A stretch of 64,000 nt of DNA from Branchinecta lynchi (taxonomy: Eukaryota > Arthropoda > Branchiopoda > Anostraca > Branchinectidae). How positions within the stretch are numbered: the stretch's first letter is position 1; the number at the start of each line of letters is the position of its first letter. The stretch spans positions 14,599,508 through 14,663,507 of the forward strand of contig JAKZAP010000007.1 in assembly GCA_023053575.1 (NCBI GenBank), given 5' to 3'. A model generated the notes under the pieces. The model did not search any database. It had not been told where the DNA came from and saw only the letters and a program-made list of their open reading frames with translations. Shown here one piece after another: positions 32,901-44,900 of this stretch. The position numbers and the translations under genes are program-made.

Positions 32901-35900
32901 TCCATTATTTGTTTCCGGTGAATTTGATGTCAATCACGGGAGACGGACTTGTAAGTAAGATCGGTTCACGAGGGGCTAGAAATTTTTGAAAATTGGTGCA
33001 CATTGTATTCGATTTTTGTAAATATGACAGTAAGAAAGTTTGTATCGATGGTCTATCGCTATAACCTAGGATTAACTGTTTACGCAACGGGTACAAACGA
33101 TACGGTAATGTAAAACAATAAGGTAGTTTTGTAATAATTAAAAGTGTCATCTATGGTATTTTAATCCTGAAACGTTACAAATAGCCTTCTTCCGATATTG
33201 TTTTGTTGTTGGTTTTACAACGCTAAAGAACAGCTTTTGATTATGTGATTATTCTTTTTAGAACATACCGTTTTAAAAGCTTCGATAAGTTGACAATTTC
33301 AGCATTTAACCGACAGCGAAGAAACAAAACCAAAGTGTTGCTCTCGCAACACTTTAGCCGGCGAAGCCGGACAAAGGTTGCCGCAACACTTCACGTTGCC
33401 CGGGCAACGTAGGTCTAGTTTGATTTGTGTTAACCTCTTGCTATCTAACGTACTATTTCAGATTCGGATATTCAAATTCTTGGCTGGGAAATTGATACGA
33501 GTGATTGACGAATCTCTCTCGTTCTATAACGAGCAGCAACAGAGTAAACATCTGATTCCTAGTATGGAATTTAGTAGACGGTATGTAACTGTTTCGTTTA
33601 TCTGAGAGAGAGAGAGAGACTCATTTAAAAAACGGCTTTCACAGCGCGTGGCGCAGAAGTGGCGCTTCACGTCAGGTTATTTACAAACTTGTAATAAGCT
33701 AATTTGGCGCTCCAGCCCTCACGTTTATACGAACGTGACCTACCTCTGTGGTAGCTTTTGTGGCCATACTTGGATAGTGTATCGAATGTTGGGGTTTTCT
33801 TGAGTAAATACGTCTTATAAATATGTACATATAATTTGAAAACTTACATATACAAGTAAGATATAATTTAAAAAGTAGACGTGCCGGACGAGACCCTGTC
33901 ACGGTTCCTAACCTTTATTAAAAGCGGATCTTACGCGTTTACATTATCTTGACATGACATGTTCAAGTATTTAGTTAATTAATTCAAGTATTTATTTAAC
34001 ATTTGACAACCTGATTTACTGGCCTAGACGGTAAAGATACTTGTGTAGGCCTAGATAAACTACAACATCGCGCGGTCCGCCCTATTTATCTCAATTGTGA
34101 ATGAATGAATGAATTGATTTATTAGATGCAGCCTAATAAAAAGCCAGTTGCACAGTATATGCAGAAAAATAAGTACATGAACGCTTAATAAGAAATACAG
34201 AGCGGCATTATCACAAAATGTCAGCAACAGCAAAAGATAAATAATCACGAACTACATTCGCTACAGTAAATAACCCTGATTGATACTTAAAGGACCTCTC
34301 GCACTATCTATTCAACTTACAGTATTTTAAAATATTTGAATACTTTAAAACTAGGCTGTGCTTTCAACAAATAACCCACGGTTTTGGCTGTTTTAAGCCT
34401 TTTCCGAGACCCATTGACTTTCAGCGAAAACTGGAAAAAATCTACATAACCGGTTTTTCTGATGGAAGAGCTTCTCACAGACAACCGTCGACAGCGTCAT
34501 ACACTTCGAAGGTAGTAAAACACGGCAAGTGAGAAAATTAGCGTGGTTTAGTTAGAAGGGTTAGAATGTACCATACGAAATTGGGGTGTCCGCGGGTATA
34601 GAAACATATGGAGTGATTATAGCAGTAGGCTGCGTTAATATTATAGGTAATACAGGTCCTTTAACCTTATTGACATCGTTATTCGTCACACTTTCTACGT
34701 AGAATCATGGCAGACGCCAGAATCTAACTTTTAGAAGTCTAAGTTTTTGTAAAAAAGTATTAAGTCAGGGAAGAAAGGGGACCATTTTCCCCCTGATCCC
34801 GCTGCCGACAGCCAAGGTATGCAGCAAGGCCCCAAAGCCAGTTTGTGCCTTGCAAAGAATCAGCGTCCTCCTAAACAAGCGCTCTTTCAGACAGTATTTT
34901 GTACATTACATGAACATATAAATAGAGTGTGATTAATCGCAGTGCAACTGCCATCAGAATGACTGTGTAATTATATGTTTACTTAGTTATCTGTGACTAA
35001 CTGTAAGAGCTCTACATTTATCCGTGACGATAGTATAAGCCTACGGCAATAAGCGTTATCTTATACTTGATTGTGACGTGTGAAATTGCTTTCAGTCACA
35101 GTGAATTTTATGGGAAAATCCAGAATCAGACTTTTAGCAACTATCAAAATAGTATGAAACAAAACGATTATAAAAATACAAGACCAAAGGTGTCGATGGG
35201 ATCCCAAAAATCTAAGATTTGATCCAGACAATTCGGTCTTGTCTTCGCCAGGCTAATCATCAGAGAAAACCGAGTTCAGATATTCTATCTACCTATCTAT
35301 ACCTCTATAAGCCATATCTATTTTGACGATATTGACCGAAACTTCCTGCTTTAGCCTACTACTGCCAAATTTGCGGTTTTGCCCTAACTCCGAGCGAACT
35401 ACTAGTCCAGCAAAAAAAGAAAAATTCAGAAATGAAGCCGGCGTATCTCCTTATCCCTATAAAGAAATCTAATCAACTTTAATAACATTTTGACTTAAAA
35501 AAATGCGGGTACAACCGGATTCCGGACTAATTATATGTCCGGGTAAAAAATGATTATTATATACAGACTCAGCGTCTCTTCTTACCCCTAAATATATCAT
35601 CTAATCAACTTCAGATAAAGCTTTTACTTTTAACATATTTTCCGGATTTGGCTGGATTACAGGCGAACTAGTTGTCCGGCGAGATAATGGTTTTCACCAT
35701 CGGGTTCAGCATGTCTTCTTACCCATAAATCAAACATTTAATCAACTTCAAATGAAACTGTTACTTTTAACCAACTTTCTGGTTTTGGCCGGATTCCGGA
35801 CGAACTGCTTGTCCGGCGACAAAATGATTTTCACCATCGTGCTCAGCATGTCTTCTTACCCCTAAATCAAACATTTAATCAACTTCAAATGAAGCTTTTA

Positions 35901-38900
35901 CTTTTAACAAACTTTCCTTTTTTTGCCGGATTCCGGACGAACTACTTGTCCGGCGAGACAATGATTGTCCCCATCGTGCTCAGCATGTCTTCTTACCCCA
36001 TAATCGACTATCACATTAGCTGTTTAAAAATATTTTGTTTGTCCCTTAAATTGAACCCCCTCCTCCACCCCCAAAAATAGGGTTACAGAGCCCATCTACG
36101 AACTCGACCTTACCCTTGACCCAAACAATCCTCATACCAAGTTTCATCAAAATATCTCATTCCGTTCGAGAGTTATCGTGCTTACAGACGGACGGACGGA
36201 CGGACAACTTTTGCGATGTCATAGGTATCCCTCCACTTTCGTTTTGGGATCCCAAAAATGAGAATATCTCTTCTGCTCCCGCACTAAGGTATCGCTACCG
36301 CTTTTGAATCACTAGAATGTGAAAAGTTTCGAGCCTAACACGCGGGATTTGGGAGTTGGAAGGCTAGTAGTCAAAGTCCGTCAAGCCTTGATATACCAGT
36401 CCTGATACAGTCTTCAGCTTCTGCTTCACATGAACCTAACCTCTCTTGTAGGCCACCTTCAAGACCAGCCGAGATTTCGGTCACAAGACATTCTAGTCCT
36501 ACATATCATTCAGTTTTGAGCAAGAATAGAGATAAAAAGGAAATGAAACGTCGGAAACGTACGCAGGCATGAACTTCATGACATGCTAATATTTTAATAA
36601 GAGCTAGAAGCTCATATGGCACTTGCAGGATGTGTCATAGGATGAAAGTGGGAATTAATCAAATGGTTGGGGCACTGATGACCACGTGCCCTTGGTGATC
36701 GTGGAAATGTATTTTTTGGTCAAAAGTATCTCTTTCACTTCGTGGTTAGGGTGCGTACTTTAAGGGCGTTGGAAATTCATTTGGAAGCAAACCACTTAAG
36801 ACAAAAATGATCGTGGGCCGTGGGAATCGTGAAGATATCTCGTTTCCTCAAAATTATTTTTTGTACTTTGCGGTTAAGTTGAGCAGGCTACTTAAGGAAT
36901 TCGTTTAGCAAAACCCTTGATGCGATTGACCATGAAAATATATCGTCTGGTCAACAGTGATAAATTGAATCTTTCTCAACCATAATCCTTCTTTTTAATA
37001 AAACAATAAAACAAAAAGTCTCAAGAATCAAATGTTTTTAAAAAAATAAAAAAAACTTAAACTGAAACGTTTTTAGGGCTGCCATCGAGCGAGAATTGGA
37101 CAAAACCGAGACACTTCCTCTGACCCGGATCTCTTACGATGAGAGTGGCAACTTCTTAATCGTTCCTACGCTCATTGGTATCAAAGTGATCAACTTGTAC
37201 AATAACACCGTCGCACGAGTGATTGGAAGACCGGAAAACACCAGATTCCTCCAAGTTGCAGTATTTCAGGTTAGTCTGTTCTTAATCAGAGTTGTTAGGA
37301 ATGAGTATTTTACTACGATGAAGTGATTGGAGACTTCTAAGGATAGCAATAGAACACAGGAGTAGATTTTTGGAATAGGGAAATATAAAAATATGTCGTT
37401 AGAGAAGAGATAGATTAAGGAGGAGTTTTTTTTCTTTTTTGTTGTTTTTTTGTGCGCTTTTTTTTGTTTGTGAGATTTTTTTTTGTGATTTCTCGTCACG
37501 GGCTGCTCAGCAATCAATAAGTCTATCTATCTATCTCGTACTTAAGAAACCAGTTGAGAATCTGGAATGCTGTCAGGTGGAGGTGGGGTGGGAATGATTT
37601 GGCAGTTAAAAAAAACAAATACTAGATGGACTTGGGGATAAAGCAGAGTGTTCAGAAATAACACAAACCTTGTCTGCTTTCAGATGTACGTCAGTCAATC
37701 TTTATTGTTCAAAACTGTTTCGTACGGTGTTAATATAGAAACGATTTCTGCACAGCGAAAACAGTCATTAAAACAAAATATAAAAATTGTAACGTTACAC
37801 TTCGATTTTTTTTTTTTACTTAGTGTTGAAAAACTCACAAAGGACTTCTCTCGTATCATGCATGTCACGCACATATAGGCTGGATCTTTGAAACTGGCAC
37901 GTCATTTGCACTTGCAAGCAAATAAGGATTTCTGCTCATATATTCAAAAATGTATACAACGGATACGTCAGCTACGATGCTTCATCAGCGATATTTCGTC
38001 CCTTTTTGGCAAGGGTCCTCGTAGATTGCCAAGAAGCCAAGAAGTGCCGAAATATCGCTGATGAAGCATCGTAGCTGACGTATCCATTGTATACATTATT
38101 TGAATATATGTTTCAAAGTCAGCTTGGACTGTGTAGTGACAAATGTGTTTGATTTGGTTTATTCATTGAACTTTATTACTCGTAAAATCGGGTTAACACA
38201 AGGACCAAGGTACTGAGTAAAGAAGAAACGCGAAAATACTAATGTTAAGCCAGTATCATGAGGGAAGAAAGGCCGCAGACTGTCAAATATAGGTTTGGTG
38301 TTGAATGCCGTGAAATCACAAGTATTACTTTTTAGTTGTCCGCCCCAGTTCTCTCCCGAGTTTGTCAATCTTGGTGGTACTGATGTAAGACCTTCGAGAT
38401 AACTGTTATACCTTGGCCTTCCAATTGGCCCGTCTCTATCCGCAACTCGTAAGCGGATTATTGGTCTCGCTGATAACAAACTCCGTGGAGCCTGCGCGTC
38501 ACTTGTTCCGTCGCAAGTGAATATGTCTAAAAAGCTCCTTGCAAAGCTTTACAACCCTGTGGCTCAGCCTCACTTGATGTTTGTGGCTCCATTCTGGGAT
38601 CTTCTAAACGCCATGGATAAAAAAGAGCTAAGAAAGCTGTTCTTCAAATTTGCTCATTTTTTTCAACTTCCTGTTTGGTCCCGCAAGCGGTACTTGATTC
38701 AGAAGTACTCTGTCGCAGACCCTATACTAACTGTCGATAATCTAGTCGCGAACCTTAATACTAAGAATGTTGTACACCCCTGGGTGGTTATTGTTTTTTT
38801 GACAAGATTTGTTTGATTTTGTATCTAGGTTAATGTTGTTTTGTTTTTTGTAGTTCACTCCCATCTTTTTTCTCCTTTGTGCTGTTGATGGGCAATAAAT

Positions 38901-41900
38901 TATTTCATTCATTCATTCATAGACAAATATCCGATTACATTCTTGTTATAAAGTTCATCGCTTGAGGTAGGAAGGCGCGACCTCGACACAAAAACGAGCA
39001 ATGACGGCTGTTTTGGTGCCATCTAGGGAGCCGGAGGACTATTTTGCAGTATTTGAGATATATAATTTATTATTAAAGCCAACAAAGGGCCATACATCAG
39101 CATTCATTCTCGCACTTAACTTACAAAATTGACCTTCATATTACATATAATAAGATTCCTCCTTTTTACCCTTCTACTATTAACCCAATTACCTCCAATC
39201 TAAACTTCCAGTATACACTTAAAATATTCAGATACAGACCGAATTACCTGGCGATTCGTCGACTCCATAATACCAGGAAATAGTATGGGTACCCCACCAA
39301 AAGAACTATCTCTAGTTTCCTTCACCACCCGACAATCCGTCAGCAGATGGCATAAACTCTCTTCTACCTCACGACAAAATCGGCAAGCACACTCGGCCAC
39401 CGAAAACCTTTTTCCTACTTCGTAATGGGAGACAGTTCGCCCGGAGTTGGAACAACATCTTCAATATTTCTGGGGGTAGGCCTAGCTTAAAATAAAATTC
39501 TAATCGAAATAAATTTTTAAACTTCGGATAATTAGTGAGCGACTCCGACTTCCGAATAGCCTCATTCCATAACTGAGTTTCTTGGTCCTGAAGTACTGAA
39601 ATAAATTTTTCTATCAAATTTTCCAAATCTTCGGCATCATCATTCGGCACCATCACTATGATATGCTACACGGTAAAAAAAAATAAAAAAATCTTGCAGT
39701 ATTTGCTACTGGGATTAATCTTGTCTCTAAAAAAATAATCTTATCACTAATCCGGATTAATGTTATCTCAGTAGAGATAAGATTAATCCCAGTAGCAAAT
39801 ACTGCAGTTAACTTTAATCCTTACTCGGAGAAACTTTTTACATTGTACCCACAGGACAGGCCGCAGTGTGTGGCGATTTGTTTTGAAGAAGTTTTCTCTT
39901 TTTCGGTGCCGCGGAAGCTCATTAAAAAGGGGAAGCTAGAATAAAGAATGGATTGGGCAGTTGTGGAAGCAGGTGGGGAACTAACTGTACCTACTCCATA
40001 TCCTTAGAACTTACTTCTGTTGTGATTGTTGTTCATAGGGCCTATCGTGCATGTTTTTATGAATGAGTAATACCAGAGCTGATTAGAAAAGGTGGATATT
40101 CATGCAAATCGCGTGTTTACAATCATATAAAGACATTTTATGATTTTCAGGGGAAGCCTAAGAAGTCGACAGCGGCCGTGGTGACTTTAGAGATGGAAGG
40201 AGCAGACAATCCTGCACTAGAAGCGCAAGAGAGCGACCCATCTATATTCTGTACTGCGTTGAAGAAGAACAGGTTCTTCATTTTTACCAAGTGAGGCACC
40301 CACTCGCTACTGTTGATCGTTTCGTGGTTACACCTGCTTGTTTTTGCGCGTAACGGGACCAGGCAATTGTCGCCTTACTCGGCGTCCAATTCTGTTCCAT
40401 TTTTCAATTCAGTTCGCTTTGTTCTCAGAATCGATACAGCGGTCAAGCCGGTGGTTCTCGTCTATTAGTGTAAACGATCTGTGCGAAGATTAAATTGCCA
40501 GTGCACATTACTGACTGTTCTGAAACCAAGATATTAAAAAAAAAAATTGCCCCAAACGCAAACGTGAAACTTAGTATAGTACTATCAGGGTGGGATAGAA
40601 ATTCCCGATCTCGTAAATAAAAGTGAATAAGGGTGGAGTGGATCGGTATGACCAGTTTGCCTGGAAAGTTGCCTGCTTGTGTATATGACATTTGAACCCG
40701 AATTTTGAGTCTGCATCCTCGGGAAACTAGTTTAATGACTGTGCCATCTTTCAGACGAGAGCCTATGGACGTTAAGACCGGTGCTGAACGAGATGTTTTC
40801 AACGAGAAGCCATCGAAAGAAGATATGGTGGCTGCAACAGATGCAATCGGTAAGTTCCGAAAATAATAACTCGAGTACTGTGGAGCTGAGTACTGCGAAT
40901 TGACGTAGAGATTGCGACTTGAAAGCGCTCGTGGGACTGGAAAAACTTGTGCATGTCTTTATCGTCAGAAGTGTCAGTTCCTTCTGGTGATTTATCCGTG
41001 TGCTTATGCAATGACTTCTGGGGCAGAAATCACAAGTACAAGAGTGTCAGAAGTTTAGTAACAGTAAGGTAGGTAGGTAGGTTTTTATTTTTAACCAAAA
41101 ACATTGAAAATAAAATAAAATAACACTACTAATATCCCATTGCAGCAAAAAGAAAGTCCTAAGGACTTGTGCTGCAATTTATTAATACTACTTGTATCTA
41201 ATAAATAAATAACTAAACATAACAACTTATTATCCACATAGCCTATGACTTAAATAACAAACAATTAAACGTGAACACTAAACGCAACAAGAATCCTTAC
41301 TATTTACTCATTACCAGTTTCAGCCCCACAAGAACAACTGTGAAAAAAAAGAAAGAGAAAAAAAGAAGAAAAAGACCACATACCCTTCAACTCGTATTAA
41401 TTAAGTGGAAAGTTTTCAGTTTCTTTTTAAATCCGTATAAAGTGGCAGACTCCCTGATGCTAGACGGCAGATTATTCCAAACAGAAGGATTAGCAATTTC
41501 AAGGAAGAACATTTTGGAAACCACAAATGTTGCAATGTTTCTTTTAATGCAAAAATAACACTTGTGTAGTCCATAACACACAAGTGTAGCCTGTTGAAAT
41601 TGCGCATCCTTGTATTGTTATACAAACTTGTGACAGTGTACGGAGATGAAGCGTAGTTTTTGGAATGAAAAACTTGGGGCCATGTAGTGATGGAGCTGAG
41701 AACAAAAGTACATGACTCCAGTTTGGGTTCCTGTGTTTAATATTCTTCTTGTTATGACGACAAGCTCTGGCGACAAGCTAAAAGCTTAACGCTAAATGTA
41801 ATAATAATAAATAAATGAATGACTACATGAAAATCATTTGTTGGCTTGTTGTCCGGGTCTAGGGGCTTGTTTGGGTCCCGGGCTTGTTGTTCAGAAGTTT

Positions 41901-44900
41901 TTGCAGAAGTTACTTGACGGAGATGACATGTTTCAGGCGGTGTGATTGGCTGTTTGTTTGTAAAGAGATGCAAAGCAAGTTTGGTACTAAAACTTAGGTC
42001 CATGTACATCCGAAACTGAGACCAAAGTAAATGACTTCAGTTTGGATTCCCAGGCTTAAAACTCCTTCTGCTGCCATAATAGTCCGCAACGCTCATACGA
42101 ATCATATTAGCAGTCGGATTCGTCTGAACAGTCTTGGGGTTCGAAAACCATCCTTGCCTCCGAGCAAGAACAAATAATTACAAGAACCTCCGTCTCCCTA
42201 TCTTGTAATACGACCATGAGGGGTCGAATCTATTCTGATACCCTACCCGGTGCAAACGATCGGAGGAGTGGCTACGCAGAAGATCATAATTTCTTACCTC
42301 TACAAACAGCTGTATCGCAGTAGAACCCCGCAGAAGAATACGAGCGCTGTCTGAGTCGTTCTTTACAGCTGATTGGTTGTGTACTATTGTGATGTCATGT
42401 CAACTTGCTGCAGACCGGGTTCTCCACCCCTGCAGGCATCATACGGTTTTTCATCGGGTATTCGCAGCGGCGAAGAGGGAAGTAGACGGGTATCAACTAG
42501 AACCTCACAGCAAGTAGCCTACCTCTAGCTCCGCTCAGTTTTATCGGGGTATCGATAGTCGCTGCATGGGACTAACGACCGAGGTTCTATATTATTTATT
42601 TTTGATCTGAGTGAAAAGAGTTCGGGTCTTCACAATTCATAATTCGGTTTGTTTATCTATAGATATCTCTTACAAACACAAATAGTGCTGGACATGTCAT
42701 TACAGTTAAAAGATCAACCAAGGGATATTTTTACAACTTTAACCTATGATTTATATATATAATATTCACGAATTAAGGTACAATTCAGTGAAATACGAAC
42801 GTGTATTAAAATGACAAATGTAAAAAGCAGTTACAAAATAGTTCGTCATAAGTGTAATTACTATTCTTTTATTCAAACAATGTTTACAACGGATACATCA
42901 GCTTTTATTCAAACAATACGTCAGCTTACAATAAAACAATACGTCAGCTTACAATAAAACAATCCGTCAGCTTTTATTCAAACAATGTTTACAACGGATA
43001 CATCAGCTGACAAAGAATCATAGCTGACGTATCCGTTGTAAACATTGTTTGAATAAATGTTTCAAAGTCAGCTTGGGCTCAAAGAATATTTACTATTCTT
43101 TTATTTATATATATATAAAAAAAAGGCCCAATGCCTCTTGGGGCGAAAGAGAAACTGTGGTCAAATGTGTTCTTCGGCGCCGTAGGCGTCTAAGCCACCA
43201 TGCAAGGGGAAAGCAGAATATCTACCAAGTTTTGCCGCCCAAAGCTAAAAAAAAGACTTATTCCAGGTTTTCAACGGATATACGACACAGCAACTCTACA
43301 CACAAGTTTGGGGGATGTCTCATTTAAGTTGTTTGGAAAAGAGTGCCCTAAGACAGTGGAGAATTTCTGCGTGCATGCTAAAAATGGATACTATAACGGA
43401 CATATATTCCACAGGATAATCAAACAGTTTATGATCCAGACTGGTGACCCTTTAGGTGAGTGAAAGCTATTTACTGTCCTCATGGGAATTGATGCTCAAC
43501 TTTAAGATGTTGAATGTTCTGGAGAGCTCAGCATAAAATTCTGATTTGATGCCACCATCGGAATCGTTCGTCGGAGCATAACACACATAAGACAACTGTC
43601 ATTTTGCCATGTTTGTCTTGGAAGCGAGCTTTCATAAGTTGGTCTGAAATGGCTTCGTGGGACAACAGGCACTTTCTTGCTAGGCTGTTGAGCGCAAGGC
43701 CGACACCGTTCCTTCTTGTGAGACCACCCGATCAAAACAATGAGTAGTTATTGGCTATTCGGTCTTAACCGCAGTGGTCAGGCGGGTATCGGTCAGCCCT
43801 GAAACAGCTATCTTGTTCTTAGGTAGTTCTCAGGAAAATGGTCTTTCGATGCAGCTGTGTTCAGGGTTAAGACATTCCAGGTGGCTATTTTTGGTCTCCT
43901 TTGGTTGATAAGGTTAATCCGTCGGTCTTTCTAAAATGGAGTTTGTGTCCGAGGTTGATTTATCACTTTGTCTAGCGCTTGTTTTCAGGTGGAGGGTCGC
44001 TAGCCCAACCGACTCTAGGCCTGAGGTTTACTAACCACTGGGGTTGGCTCCACCCACCCGATGAGGTCCAGGCCGCCCTATCCGGCACGATTAGTTTTAA
44101 CGGACGTGGTGAGACCTCCTATCCAGCGGGACGTGGCTACTTACTGGTCACCAATTCCAAGAGTCGGACGAGTGCCAAACCCCGCCAAAACTGTTTGTGA
44201 GAGCTCGGGAAAACGCCTTGAGCAGTTGTTCCCAACCTTTTCCGTACTGCGAACCCCTAATTAAGGCTAAAAAAAAAAAGCGCTTACTGCTTTTTTAACG
44301 AATCGTTGTTTTACTATTTTTTAACAGGATCAGAACGTCAAGAAGTCGATATTTATTTTCATCAGTGATAAGTCATAAATGTGTATCTGGAATCGCTACG
44401 ATGGGGTATCCGAGCTGGAGGACAACATTGAAACTGAGTCGGGAGATCCAGAAATGATTGAGGCGAGACATCAAAGCTGCAGGCTAACTTGATTTTGGGA
44501 CCTTCGCGTACTCATTGCGAGGGTCTCTCGTACCCCTTCCGGCAGGCGTACCACCGGTTGGGAACCACTGCCTTATAATAAATCCCCTGGTTCTTCTATA
44601 TATTCCTTCAGGCGGAGGATGGGCTGAAGTTCCTTTCCTCGCAAAATCAGTAAAAATATCTATGTTCTTTAGGTACTGGAACTGGCGGTGAGAGTATTTG
44701 GGGTGGCGAATTTGAAGATGAATTCCATCCCTCACTCAGACACGACCGACCCTATACAGTGAGCATGGCCAACGCAGGGCCGAATTCGAATGGATCGCAG
44801 TTTTTTATCACCGTAATACCGACAGTAAGCTCCGCTTTTTGAAAATTTTTTAATTTTGGAGAAGCTGGATTTGGCCTTAGTTTAACCATTTGGAGTTTGG

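Noticed and set aside
30444..32905. ORFs with repeated [11 protein letters not shown] motifs
   Set aside because: The protein repeat simply mirrors a short DNA repeat in the array and shows stop codons and frame changes between units.
31342..33150. Two nearly identical ORFs (31342-31563 and 32905-33150) suggesting a duplicated gene
   Set aside because: They are copies of the same tandem array unit inside the foldback element, and intermediate units do not keep the frame.
35178..36258. Regular spaced repeats resembling a CRISPR array
   Set aside because: The 137-bp units are contiguous without unique spacers, lie in an animal gene intron and belong to a dispersed repeat family.
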